This document shows, piece after piece, positions 35,729 to 44,505 of a stretch of DNA of 64,000 nucleotides; the first letter of the stretch is position 1, and the number at the start of each line of letters is the position of its first letter. The position numbers and the translations under genes were made by a program. The stretch lies in NCBI GenBank assembly GCA_005878835.1, contig VBMV01000061.1, positions 48,936-112,935 of the forward strand. Reading direction: 5' to 3'. This DNA comes from Gammaproteobacteria bacterium (GTDB taxonomy: Bacteria > Pseudomonadota > Gammaproteobacteria > Steroidobacterales > Steroidobacteraceae). The notes under the pieces were generated by a model that searched no databases, had not been told where the DNA came from, and saw only the letters and a list, made by a program, of their open reading frames with translations.

Positions 35729-38301
35729 GCTCCGGGCTGCCCATCGATGAGGCGCTGCCGGCGCTGCGCGCGGCGCTCGGCACGCGGCGCGCGGGCGTGC
35801 TGCAGGCGCCGCCCGGCGCCGGCAAGAGCACGGTGGTGCCGCTCGCGCTGCTCGAGGAGCCGTGGGCGCGCGGTAAACGGCTCATCATGCTCGAGCCGCG
35901 CCGCCTCGCGGCGCGCGCCATTGCCGAGCGCATGGCGCACACGCTCGGCGAGAGCGTCGGGCGCACGGTCGGATACCGCATGCGCTTCGACACGCGCATC
36001 TCGCGCGACACGCGCATCGAGGTGGTCACCGAGGGTGTGCTGACGCGGCTGCTGCAGAGTGATCCGGCGCTCGAGGGCGTCGCCGCCGTCATCTTCGACG
36101 AGTTCCACGAACGCAGCCTGCAGGCCGATCTGGGAGTTGCGCTCGCCCTCGATGCGCGCGAGCACCTCACGCCCGAGCTGCGGCTGCTCGTCATGTCGGC
36201 CACCCTCGATGGGGCAGCGGTGGCGCGGCTGCTGGACGACGCGCCGCTGGTCACCGCGCACGGCCGCATCTTCCCGGTGCAGACCCGTTATGCCGGCAAG
36301 GGCCTGCCGGCGCTGCCCGAGGCGCCCTCGGGCCGGCGCCCGCAGGAGTCCCCCGAGCGGCTGATCGCACAGCTGGTCAGCCGTGCGCTGCACGAGGAGC
36401 GCGGCGACGTGCTGGTGTTCCTGCCGGGAGCGGGCGAAATCCGCCGGGTGCAGTCGCGCCTGAGCGCCGCGCAACTCGGCTCGGGTGTGCAGGTCCTGCC
36501 GCTGTTCGGCGAGCTCGCGAGCGAGGAGCAGGACGCGGCGCTGGCGCCGGCCGCAAGCGGAGTGCGCAAGGTGGTGCTCGCCACCAACATCGCGGAAACG
36601 AGTCTCACCATTCCAGGCGTGCGCGTGGTGGTCGACTCGGGACTGGTGCGGCGCGCGTGCTTCGATCCGGTCACCGGCATGAGCCGCCTGGAGACACAGC
36701 GCATCTCGCGCGCCTCCGCGGATCAGCGCCAGGGCCGTGCCGGACGCCTGGCGGCGGGTGTCTGCTACCGGGCGTGGAGCGAGGGCGCGCACTCGAGTCT
36801 GGCGGCGTTCACTGCGCCGGAGATCCTGGACGCCGACCTCGCGCCGCTGGCGCTGGAGCTGGCGAGCTGGGGCGCACGGGATGCCGCGGCGCTGCGCTGG
36901 CTCGACCCACCGCCCGCCGCACAGCTGGGCAGCGCGCGGGATCTGCTCGAGCGTCTCGGCGCACTGGACAGCGCCGCCGGCATCACCGCGCACGGGCGCG
37001 AGCTGACGCGTGTCGCGGCGCATCCGCGCCTGGCGCACATGCTGCTGCGTGCGCGCGTGCTGGGAGCGCTGCCGCTCGCCGCGCAGCTGGCGGCGCTGCT
37101 GTCGGAACGCGATCTGCTGCGCGCCGGCGCGGGGACGCGCGATGCGGACATCCGTGCGCGTCTCGAGGTGATGCGCGGAGAGGACCGGGCTGCAGCGCTC
37201 GACCGGCCGGCGCTGCAGCGGGCCCGGCGCGCCGCGCGCGATCTGGAACGGCAAGCGGACGAGTCCGGCGGCGCCGCCGGCGCAGGCCGCGCCGACACGG
37301 GTGCTGACCCGGGGCTGCTGCTCGCGTTCGCCTACCCGGACCGGATCGGCCGCAAGCGCGCGGGCGGGGTGGGCCGCTTTGTTCTCGCCAACGGCCGCGG
37401 CGCGGCGTTCGCAGGCCCCCAGGGACTGGCGCGCCAGGAGCTCATCGTGGCGGTGGACCTGGATGATCGCGAGCGCGATGCACGCATCCTGCTCGCCGCG
37501 CCCCTGCAACGGCACGACCTGACGGAGCATTTCGCGGATCGCATCCGGCGCCGCGAATCGGTGCAATGGAGCACACGCGAGCAGGCCGTCATCGCGCGCC
37601 GCACGGTCGAGCTGGATGCCCTGTTGCTGGAGGAGCAACCGCTGGCGCAGGTTCCTGCGGAGGCGGCCCGCGGCGCGATGCTCACCGGGGTGCGGGAGCT
37701 GGGGATCGCGGCGCTGCCGTGGGATCGCGATGCGCGCGATCTGCAGGCACGGATCGAGTTCGTGCGCGCCGCGCTCGTCGGCGCGCAGGCAGCGCAGCCC
37801 CCATGGCCGGAGGTCTCCGATGCCGCCCTGGGCGCGACCCTGGAGACCTGGCTCACTCCCTGGCTCGATGGCGTTACGCGCCGCGAGCACCTGGCGCGCG
37901 TGCCGCTCACCGATGCCCTGCGTGCCCGGCTGACCTCCGAGCAACGGCGCGCGCTCGAGGAGTGGGCGCCGGCGAGCCTGACCATGCCCAGCGGCTCGCG
38001 TATCCGCGTCGACTATCTCGATGACAGCGCGCCGGCCGTGTCGGTGAGACTGCAGGAAGTATTCGGGCTGGCGGACACGCCGCGCCTGGGCCGCGGCCGC
38101 GTGCCCGTCACCTTCAGGCTGTTGTCACCGGCGCGGCGCCCCGTGCAGGTGACGCGCGACCTGGCGAGCTTCTGGCGCGGCGCCTATACGCAAGTGCGCA
38201 AGGACCTGCGCGGGCGCTACCCGAAGCACGACTGGCCCGAGAATCCGCTCGAGGCGCAGCCCACACGCGGCGTGCCCGGCTCCAGTCGCGGTCGCAGGTG
38301 A
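35725..38301 (+). CDS. hrpB: ATP-dependent RNA helicase HrpB
   Basis: The 858-aa DEAH-type helicase has Walker A GAGKSTVVPLAL, the DEFHERSLQADL box, motif III SATLDGAAV, and the helicase C motifs TNIAETSLTIPGVRVVVDSG and QRQGRAGR. The C-terminal HrpB domain follows (RIRVDYLDDSAPAVSVRLQEVFG, KHDWPENPLEA). Length matches the family. The exact RNA target is unknown. The start GTG 35725 overlaps the M13 stop; an earlier start would overlap that gene by 180 bases and add sequence foreign to the family. Confidence 0.94.
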   Translation: MSSGLPIDEALPALRAALGTRRAGVLQAPPGAGKSTVVPLALLEEPWARGKRLIMLEPRRLAARAIAERMAHTLGESVGRTVGYRMRFDTRISRDTRIEVVTEGVLTRLLQSDPALEGVAAVIFDEFHERSLQADLGVALALDAREHLTPELRLLVMSATLDGAAVARLLDDAPLVTAHGRIFPVQTRYAGKGLPALPEAPSGRRPQESPERLIAQLVSRALHEERGDVLVFLPGAGEIRRVQSRLSAAQLGSGVQVLPLFGELASEEQDAALAPAASGVRKVVLATNIAETSLTIPGVRVVVDSGLVRRACFDPVTGMSRLETQRISRASADQRQGRAGRLAAGVCYRAWSEGAHSSLAAFTAPEILDADLAPLALELASWGARDAAALRWLDPPPAAQLGSARDLLERLGALDSAAGITAHGRELTRVAAHPRLAHMLLRARVLGALPLAAQLAALLSERDLLRAGAGTRDADIRARLEVMRGEDRAAALDRPALQRARRAARDLERQADESGGAAGAGRADTGADPGLLLAFAYPDRIGRKRAGGVGRFVLANGRGAAFAGPQGLARQELIVAVDLDDRERDARILLAAPLQRHDLTEHFADRIRRRESVQWSTREQAVIARRTVELDALLLEEQPLAQVPAEAARGAMLTGVRELGIAALPWDRDARDLQARIEFVRAALVGAQAAQPPWPEVSDAALGATLETWLTPWLDGVTRREHLARVPLTDALRARLTSEQRRALEEWAPASLTMPSGSRIRVDYLDDSAPAVSVRLQEVFGLADTPRLGRGRVPVTFRLLSPARRPVQVTRDLASFWRGAYTQVRKDLRGRYPKHDWPENPLEAQPTRGVPGSSRGRR

Positions 38302-38426
38302 CCGATTTCGGCTGCGGGCACGCCGGACTATCGCCGCATTTATTTAGCTTAGGCACAGCCACAGATGCTCGCGACGTGGACGACGCAGACTCGCCATTTG
38401 AAGAAATGCGGCTGTAGAGTGCTGCG

Positions 38427-39338
38427 ATGTCTTCGCGGACGTACCTCCTGTCGCTTCCGGAACGCGTGATCCGCACGGCGCTGGGCTTCAGCGCCGGACT
38501 GCTGCGTGAAATCGGCGAGGTCGTGTTGCCACGAACCGTGCGCCGCGGCCAGCTGTACAAGACCCTCGTGGACACGACGCTGCGCTACGTGATCGAGCAA
38601 GTCGGCGGCGCAAAGGGCGTCTACCCCGGCGAAGTGCCGCAGGCGCAGGACTTTCTTGCGCGGCGCGGCGTGGGTCATGCCATAGAGCTGCTCGGCATCG
38701 CGGCGTTTCGCATCTCTCCGGTATGGGTACTCGCGGCGCTTGCCGATCTCAGCGGCCTCGGGCGGCGACTGATCGCAGAGATTGCCGAGGCATTGAAGGA
38801 AGAGGGCCTCCTGGAGAAGGAAGCGCAATTCGAGAACGTCGATCAGCTGCTCGATAGCTTGGAGAAGACCTCATCACGCCTGGCCCGGACGATCAATGCG
38901 CCGCCCGTTGATGTCGCCCGCCTTCGCGAGGAGTGGACGGAAATTCGATTGCAGGCGCGTGGACTCAGGCCGGTCGACCTTCCCTCTGTCAAAGACATCA
39001 GCAGCCGATGGGAAGAACTGAAGGTCGAGGCGGCGCGACAGGGACGCTCGATATTCGAGACTTCATCCGTGATGGCGATCTCTGCCGCACGTGCGCTGCC
39101 CGATCGAGCACTTTGGCTCTCCTCGTCAACACGCGTGGGCGCGGCGCGCACCGGAAAACTCTTCGCAGCGGCGATCCTCGAGGACTACAGCCACACCCTC
39201 AACGAGCTCCGCGAGGTCGGCTATGTCACTTATGCGAGACGGCAATTGAGTCCGTACTTGCGCGCCTGTGTGGATCAATTCTCGCGCCAGCAGCGTTCGA
39301 TGACCGAACGGCTCATCGAGAGAATCAGCAAGAACTGA
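38427..39338 (+). CDS. Hypothetical helical protein
   Basis: I do not recognise this 303-aa protein. Its first 110 residues contain amphipathic or weakly hydrophobic helices (PERVIRTALGFSAGLLREIGEVV, then GHAIELLGIAAFRISPVWVLAALADLSG). Charged, probably coiled-coil helices follow (about 125-215), then a second helical region (FETSSVMAISAARALPDRALWL). There is no signal peptide, Cys pair or catalytic motif. It could be membrane-associated. It opens an AT-richer stretch and stands alone after a 125-base gap with AT-rich sequence (TATTTAGCTTAGG) that may hold its promoter. Confidence 0.6.
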   Translation: MSSRTYLLSLPERVIRTALGFSAGLLREIGEVVLPRTVRRGQLYKTLVDTTLRYVIEQVGGAKGVYPGEVPQAQDFLARRGVGHAIELLGIAAFRISPVWVLAALADLSGLGRRLIAEIAEALKEEGLLEKEAQFENVDQLLDSLEKTSSRLARTINAPPVDVARLREEWTEIRLQARGLRPVDLPSVKDISSRWEELKVEAARQGRSIFETSSVMAISAARALPDRALWLSSSTRVGAARTGKLFAAAILEDYSHTLNELREVGYVTYARRQLSPYLRACVDQFSRQQRSMTERLIERISKN

Positions 39339-39418
39339 CGACAGTGCTGCGGCGGTTAGCGGCCAAAGGAGCAGTCACCGGCGGCGGCGCTGGTCTTTCC
39401 GCATAGCGGACTGTCGGT

Positions 39419-41401
39419 TCAAACCGATCCCATCAAGCGTATGCGGTGTATCAGCGCAAAGCCTACGAGCGCCAGCAGGTCCAACAGTGTTACGGCACCG
39501 CCACCGCCAGAGCCGCTAGATGAAGATGCCGCGGCGGTCACAGTTACACTGACGGTCGCAACATTAGACAGAGCACCTTGAACGTCCTTTACGGTGTAGG
39601 TAAAAGAATCGGAGCCCGCGAACCCCGAGGCCGGTGTATAGACCACCGATCCGGAGCTCGTGATCGACACGTCACCGTGCGTCGGCTTGGAGACTATTTG
39701 CACGCTCGCAGTGTCGATCGTTCCACCTGACTCAGAGTCATTCGCAAGCACGTCAATGGTCACGGCTGCGGCGCCTTCAGAACTCGCGGAATCGTTGCCC
39801 GCGATCGGTGCCACGTTTGATAGGTTCACCAGGATATGCGTTCCCGCAACCGTTCCATCGCTCACCCATGGGTTGTCGGAATGCACAGGATCGCTGCCCC
39901 TGAAGTACAATTGCCCTGCGTACGTCAGCATCGGCTCACTCGCAAAATCGGCGAGATCATTATCCAGGAGGTGGGTTAGCGAATTTGACTCGGGCGAGTA
40001 CGCGTACAGATGCTTCGTGTTGCCCGATGCATCTTGGTGATAGATGTAGAGGAAAGCCAGAGTGTCGTCGCCCGCGACCACCTGAGCACCAGGCGTACCA
40101 GCACCAGGAACACTGTTCTGATCAATGGGGCTGGCGTCGGTAAGCACATGAGTACCCGCCACAGTTCCATCGGTCACGACTACTCGGAAATCCGTTCCAT
40201 TGTAGACGGCGTAATATCCATGAGTGCCGGCAACCCCTAAGAGTGGTTGGACGTACCCGGAACCACTTGGCGTAGGCGTCGCAATGAGAGGCACCGTCCC
40301 CTGCGCCGTACCGTCGGAACTCCAAAGCTGCGGCCCATTTTGCGCACTCTCCGCCTGGAAGATGGCGCGATCGCCGACTCGCGTCATCACGATGTTCTGT
40401 CCGAGTTGGGAGAACTGAACTCCCGATCCCAAACCTACGACCATTGCTGTACCCGGGAGCGTCCCGTCCGATCGCCAAAGCTGTTGCCCAGAGTTGGGGC
40501 TGCCGCTCAGATACAGGATAAAACTATCCATCGCCGCTATGGTGCTGCCATAGGATGCGCCCGATCCCGTGGCTAAGATGGTGAGAGCATTGGTTGTCGT
40601 ATTCACCATCGAGAGCTGAACACCCTGGTTTTCCGTATCGGTTAGAAGCGCGACGGATTCCCCAAACGCCCGAAGCGAGCTCGGTTGGAGGTGGAACGTA
40701 GGATAACCCTCGTTCGAGTCGATCCGGACCGTGCCGGCGCTGGTGCCGTCGGTGGCCCACAGATCAGGCGCGCAACACGCCAGGTTGGATTCGAGTGCTA
40801 CGTAGACCTTCCCGTTGATGGCTATGCTGTCGCTTACTAGACCGTACTGATTCTGTGCGAAGTTGGAGAGAGTGCTGGTACCCGCTGCGGTACCGTCTGT
40901 CAGGAACAACTGCATTGTGTTGTTCGACACGATCTGTGCGAAGACCAGATTCGCTCCGATGAGACCGAGTAGGATCGGGGTGCCGTACGTTTGGTTGGTG
41001 GAGATGATGTCCGTGACTTGATGCGTTCCCGCGCTCGTACCATCGGTAACCCAGACCTGTTGTCCAGCAGCGGTTGTATTCGCAAGAAAATACGACTTCA
41101 TGCCTGCCGAGATGAACAGAGTTCCTGCCTCGTACGTCAGGACGCCGAACCCATTGATTGGCGCGACCTGCGTCGTGCCCGCGGCCGTGCCGTCGGACTT
41201 GAAGAGAGCGGCGCTTCCTGCGCTCGCGCTCGAGGCAGGTTGGGCAATGAAGAAAAGAGTATTGCCCATGGTGCCGAGCCAGACTGGGTCCGAACCGATC
41301 GGCGACCCGGCCAATGCAAGGTTCGATAAGGCAACCAGTGGCACCGATAGAAGGAACCGGGCGACAGCGGATACGTGGCTAAGACGCAACGGTAGTTTCA
41401 C
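39419..41401 (-). CDS. Secreted ELWxxDGT-repeat protein with GlyGly-CTERM-type anchor
   Basis: The 660-aa protein has a signal peptide (SAVARFLLSVPLVALSNLALAG) and about ten repeats of the ELWxTDGTxxGT type (QVWVTDGTSAGT, LFLTDGTAAGT, LWATDGTSAGT, LWRSDGTLPGT, LWSSDGTAQGT). A cadherin/Ig-like domain follows (SSGSVVYTPASGFAGSDSFTYT). The end is SSSGSGGGGAVTLLDLLALV plus a basic tail, the layout of a GlyGly-CTERM sorting signal cut by a rhombosortase. GTG 41401 is chosen because GGGGGAAG lies seven bases before it. The protein is probably exported by a type II pathway and displayed or released. Its codon use is less GC-rich than the core genes. Confidence 0.82.
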   Translation of the reverse strand: MKLPLRLSHVSAVARFLLSVPLVALSNLALAGSPIGSDPVWLGTMGNTLFFIAQPASSASAGSAALFKSDGTAAGTTQVAPINGFGVLTYEAGTLFISAGMKSYFLANTTAAGQQVWVTDGTSAGTHQVTDIISTNQTYGTPILLGLIGANLVFAQIVSNNTMQLFLTDGTAAGTSTLSNFAQNQYGLVSDSIAINGKVYVALESNLACCAPDLWATDGTSAGTVRIDSNEGYPTFHLQPSSLRAFGESVALLTDTENQGVQLSMVNTTTNALTILATGSGASYGSTIAAMDSFILYLSGSPNSGQQLWRSDGTLPGTAMVVGLGSGVQFSQLGQNIVMTRVGDRAIFQAESAQNGPQLWSSDGTAQGTVPLIATPTPSGSGYVQPLLGVAGTHGYYAVYNGTDFRVVVTDGTVAGTHVLTDASPIDQNSVPGAGTPGAQVVAGDDTLAFLYIYHQDASGNTKHLYAYSPESNSLTHLLDNDLADFASEPMLTYAGQLYFRGSDPVHSDNPWVSDGTVAGTHILVNLSNVAPIAGNDSASSEGAAAVTIDVLANDSESGGTIDTASVQIVSKPTHGDVSITSSGSVVYTPASGFAGSDSFTYTVKDVQGALSNVATVSVTVTAAASSSSGSGGGGAVTLLDLLALVGFALIHRIRLMGSV

Positions 41402-42095
41402 AAGGAGTCTTCCCCCACGCACTTGGTTTTGCGGTTGCGCGTATCGCCTTAGACGGCGAGCAGACAAGTATCGGTGCGGAAGGTGCACGAACAGCTGACG
41501 CATGTTCCATCGCTCCCGGGCATTTCGTAGATGCTCCTGGCCACAGACCTTGAGGAATTGAGGAATTCACTTTTGGGCAAATGCTACGCGGCCTGTACTG
41601 TCCAGCAATCAGGGCGCGTAAGTGATCGAGAGCTCCTGGCATAGCCGCGCCAGTCGCTGTCCTCGCGCAACCGCTACAGCCAGCTTCGACCGCTCCTCTC
41701 GTGAGAGTCAATGAGGGTAACTCGGTAGCCCCGTGCTCGGCCCACGCTTCCGCTTCCCATCAGCCCCACGCGGCATTGTCGGACCTGGTGAGTCTGGAGA
41801 CCGACACGCTCCTGGACCCCTTGCGCACGGCACCGTGCTTCAGGCGATCGAGCGGAAGTTGAAGTTTCCGGCCTGAGAACTTGGTGACAGCAGGTCAGAT
41901 GGATACCCGAAAGCCGACGCTCGCGAACGACAACTCGGGGTCAGATTGAGTCTCGCTCGGGAATCTCATGTCTAAAAAAAGCGGCGCTGTACGGCTCCCG
42001 TTCGTGCAGTGCGCTACAGCGGCGCTGAGCGGCAAGAGTAATCGGCATACCGCATTCAGACTATTACAATTGTCTAGCCGGAAGGAGATGACACT
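41402..42095. other. Long intergenic region with gene debris and an AKR promoter
   Basis: These 694 bases contain no intact gene I can support. At 41770-41876 there is a frameshifted coding remnant (listed separately). Just before the aldo/keto reductase, TACAAT at 42065-42070 overlaps the palindrome ACAATTGT and precedes a good GGAG (42083-42086) eight bases from ATG 42096. A minus-strand frame ending at 41895 finishes in VGFRVSI, reminiscent of SUMF1 ends but too short to call. Confidence 0.45.
41770..41876 (+). pseudogene. Frameshifted C-terminal remnant of a TPR/regulator-type protein
   Basis: The first frame reads SDLVSLETDTLLDPLRTAPCF. After a one-base slip the next frame reads QAIERKLKFPA and a stop. 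Together they make the typical LDPLR..P.F.AIE..LKFP ending of TPR-containing regulators or kinases. Only the last 35 residues remain, with no credible upstream coding sequence, so this is likely debris of a lost gene. Confidence 0.4.
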
Positions 42096-43064
42096 ATGAT
42101 CAAGCATTTGCTTAGCAGACGTCAGTTCAATGCGAGTTGTGCGGCGTTCGGCTTATCGTTGCCCACAATGAGTGCAATGGTTGCGGTGAAAGGAAGTGCA
42201 CGGGTTCTTGGCACAGGCGCGGCATCGAAGACTGCAGGGCGTACCGTAAAGGCTCCAGACGGCACCACCATCCCGGCGCTCGGTCAAGGCTCCTCGCATC
42301 TCGGATTGGGAAGGCATCCGCCAGCTGTTGAAGAAGAGGCGCTGCGCATAGGCATTTCGCTCGGAATGACGTTGATCGATACGTCGGGAAATTACGGCAA
42401 CGGCCGCTCTGAGGAATTGATCAGTCACGTGATCGCCGGTCAGCGCGACCGTATATTCCTGGTCTCCAAGGTGGAGCCCAACCAACTGTCTGGAGATGGC
42501 ATCGCGCGCGCTTGCGAGGCGAGCCTGGCTCGTCTCGGCACCGACTATCTCGATCTCTATTTGCTGCATTCGCCAGTCCCCAGCACGCAATTCTCCGGCG
42601 TTGTAGCGGGATTCGAACAACTACGTACGGCGGGGAAGATACGCGCTTGGGGTGTATCCAACTTCAACAGCGGCCAGATGGAAGATCTGTTCCGCGTTCC
42701 AGACGGCCATCGCTGCGCAACCAATCAGGTCCCTTACAGTCTCAACTACCGTCACATTGAGCCTGCGGCTCTGTCGTGGTGCAAGCAGCACAATATGCCG
42801 GTGATGGCGTATTCTCCGCTCGGCGGCGACAATAACCTCCTGGTAGGTGACCGCACGCTGGCGCAGATCGCCGCTACGCATGATTGCTCGGCCGCCGCGG
42901 TTGCGTTGGCCTGGGTGATTCGCAGCGGGAACGTTATCGCAATTCCCGAATCTGGCTCTCCAGCGCACGTCAAGGAAAACGCTGTGGCGCTTTCGATAGC
43001 CCTCACGCCGCGAGACCTTCAGACTTTGGATGCAGCGTTTCCCGGACCATTCGGCGCAACCTAG
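42096..43064 (+). CDS. Aldo/keto reductase with Tat-like N-terminus
   Basis: The 322-aa protein starts MIKHLLSRRQFNASCAAFGL, a twin-arginine-type leader. The AKR barrel follows, with the tetrad visible: Asp in TLIDTSGNYG (about residue 95), Tyr in the same motif, Lys in FLVSKVE and His in YLLHSPVP. NADP-binding elements AYSPLGG and IPESGSPAHVKENA are present. It should reduce carbonyls with NADPH; if really exported folded, cofactor would load before transport. The gene has its own promoter-like elements upstream. Confidence 0.87.
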   Translation: MIKHLLSRRQFNASCAAFGLSLPTMSAMVAVKGSARVLGTGAASKTAGRTVKAPDGTTIPALGQGSSHLGLGRHPPAVEEEALRIGISLGMTLIDTSGNYGNGRSEELISHVIAGQRDRIFLVSKVEPNQLSGDGIARACEASLARLGTDYLDLYLLHSPVPSTQFSGVVAGFEQLRTAGKIRAWGVSNFNSGQMEDLFRVPDGHRCATNQVPYSLNYRHIEPAALSWCKQHNMPVMAYSPLGGDNNLLVGDRTLAQIAATHDCSAAAVALAWVIRSGNVIAIPESGSPAHVKENAVALSIALTPRDLQTLDAAFPGPFGAT

Positions 43065-43092
43065 CGAGGGTGCCACAGAAGGCAGCCTTCGC

Positions 43093-43293
43093 TCATTCCA
43101 GCTTACCAATCAAGCGATAGACAGCTATCAGAATTCCGAATCCGAGATGCATTCCCACTGACATGACAAGCATCAGGATTCCAATCTGGACGCTCACAAT
43201 CTTTGTTGCCAGCAGAAAAATGATCACGCCGGCAAGACCCATGAACGAAGCAACGATGCCAACGACGAGCTTTGGCGTCCTATTCTTAGACAT
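43093..43293 (-). CDS. Small two-helix membrane protein
   Basis: This 66-aa protein has two hydrophobic helices (LVVGIVASFMGLAGVIIFLLA and IGILMLVMSVGMHLGFGILIAV) with a short basic start (MSKNRTPK). No function can be assigned. It converges on the aldo/keto reductase. It sits in the same AT-richer stretch. Confidence 0.55.
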   Translation of the reverse strand: MSKNRTPKLVVGIVASFMGLAGVIIFLLATKIVSVQIGILMLVMSVGMHLGFGILIAVYRLIGKLE

Positions 43294-43437
43294 AGGCCAT
43301 GCGGGCCCTCTCGCTGCGTTCGGTTACGGCCGTCCTGGAGGCGCCGCGATCAAATTGGATGGACCGGGCATACGTTTTACCCCATCGGCCGGATGATTGT
43401 GGGGTCGCGATGAATTCGAAATTATTTCAGGGTCATC

Positions 43438-43974
43438 CTAGCGGGAAAAACCCTGTGACGGCACCTCGAGCGCGCTGTTGAATCGGCTCGAGAGGATCTG
43501 AAAGGCGATCAGTGCGGTGAGCTCGACGATGGCATCATCGTCGAAGCAGCCGTGCAGGCGCCGCGTGAGCTCCTCGCCCAGCGGGAACTCCCCGCGGCAC
43601 ATGAGCTCGGCGTAGCCGAGCGCGGCCCGCTCGCGTTCGCTGAACACACTGCTGTCACGCCACCGCTCCAGCGCCTCGCTCCGAGACTTCGAGCCTGCCC
43701 GCGAGTCCAGCAATGCCGAGTTGATGTCCACGCAGAACCGGCATGCGTTGAGCTGCGCGACGCGCAGCGACAAGAGCGAGCGCAGGGCCGGCTCGAGCGG
43801 CGAGCCCTTGCGCTCGAGCGCGCCGTAGAGCCACGCCACGCCGAGAAATACCCGCGGCGAGCGCCCCCACAGCAGCGCGGATTTCAACACCTGGCCGTAC
43901 TTGCGTCTCTGGTTCCAGAAGAACGGTCGCAGATACCAGCGATACTGCCACCACGGTTTTTCCGCGATCCTCAT
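43438..43974 (-). CDS. Carboxymuconolactone decarboxylase/AhpD-like protein
   Basis: The 178-aa protein has the AhpD/CMD active-site pattern LNACRFCVDINSALL (CxxC plus downstream Asp). LSERERAALGYAELMCRGEF and a helical C-terminus (DAIVELTALIAFQILSSRFNSAL) follow. AhpD-like CxxC proteins act as thiol peroxidase or disulfide reductants. ATG 43974 is chosen because longer readings run into repetitive sequence antisense to the bufferin gene. It lies 191 bases downstream of bufA2 on the same strand and may be the last gene of that locus. Confidence 0.87.
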   Translation of the reverse strand: MRIAEKPWWQYRWYLRPFFWNQRRKYGQVLKSALLWGRSPRVFLGVAWLYGALERKGSPLEPALRSLLSLRVAQLNACRFCVDINSALLDSRAGSKSRSEALERWRDSSVFSERERAALGYAELMCRGEFPLGEELTRRLHGCFDDDAIVELTALIAFQILSSRFNSALEVPSQGFSR

Positions 43975-44130
43975 GCGCGCTCCCGTGCTTCGTGCCGTCG
44001 CACCCGTGGCCCGCAGCCTGTCACAGGCCCGCGGGCCGCGCGATCGCAGTGGTGCGGCCACGCCTCCTGTCAGGCACCTCATCAAAAACCCGGCGCAACG
44101 GCCGGCCATGGCCGCTGCACCGGGCGAACC

Positions 44131-44146
44131 GCGCGCCGGAGCGCGC
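44131..44146 (-). terminator. GC hairpin downstream of the second bufA2
   Basis: GCGCGC, loop CGGA, GCGCGC forms a 6-bp stem about 20 bases after the second bufA2 stop. It lacks a T-run. The first bufA2 is also followed by a GC-rich stem, a longer one of 13 bp, which suggests 3' mRNA processing or partial termination. Confidence 0.4.
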
Positions 44147-44165
44147 CGGCACGCGGTGGGGGTCG

Positions 44166-44429
44166 TTACTTGCTGTCGCTCTTCATCTTCTCTTTCGCCG
44201 CCGCGCACTCCTTCTTGCTCATTTCCAGGAAGCCCTGGCCCTTGCAGGAGTTCTGGCCTTTGCAGGCGTTGTGGGCGCTCTTGCAGGCCGACTGGCCCTT
44301 GCAGGCGTTCACGCCGGCGCACTGGGTGTTGGCCTCGGTACCCGCCACGGCGGTGCTGATCAGGCCGGTGCCGAAGAGCATGGCGGCGGCGGTCGCGACG
44401 GCCAGGCCGGAGCTGTTTTTCAATTGCAT
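44166..44429 (-). CDS. bufA2: Second bufferin-type precursor (BufA2 family)
   Basis: This 87-aa precursor has a signal peptide ([21 protein letters not shown]) and the same six-Cys CKG pattern as the first copy: [14 protein letters not shown], then [15 protein letters not shown] and KKEC. The core [11 protein letters not shown] is nearly identical between the two. No MNIO or DUF2063 gene adjoins, so modification would need the BufB/BufC pair at 17-19 kb or another set. doxX lies 76 bases upstream on the same strand; GAGG precedes the ATG at 44429. Confidence 0.85.
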   Translation of the reverse strand: MQLKNSSGLAVATAAAMLFGTGLISTAVAGTEANTQCAGVNACKGQSACKSAHNACKGQNSCKGQGFLEMSKKECAAAKEKMKSDSK

Positions 44430-44505
44430 TGTGCATTCCTCGTGCTGTGAAGATCTGGCCGGGTGAGGCCCGGTTAGACAGAAGACCGGGGCGAGGGGCG
44501 ATTTG

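Noticed and set aside
41895..42107. A minus-strand frame ending VGFRVSI, like the end of SUMF1-type proteins
   Set aside because: Too short, lacks the family core and has no upstream coding signal.
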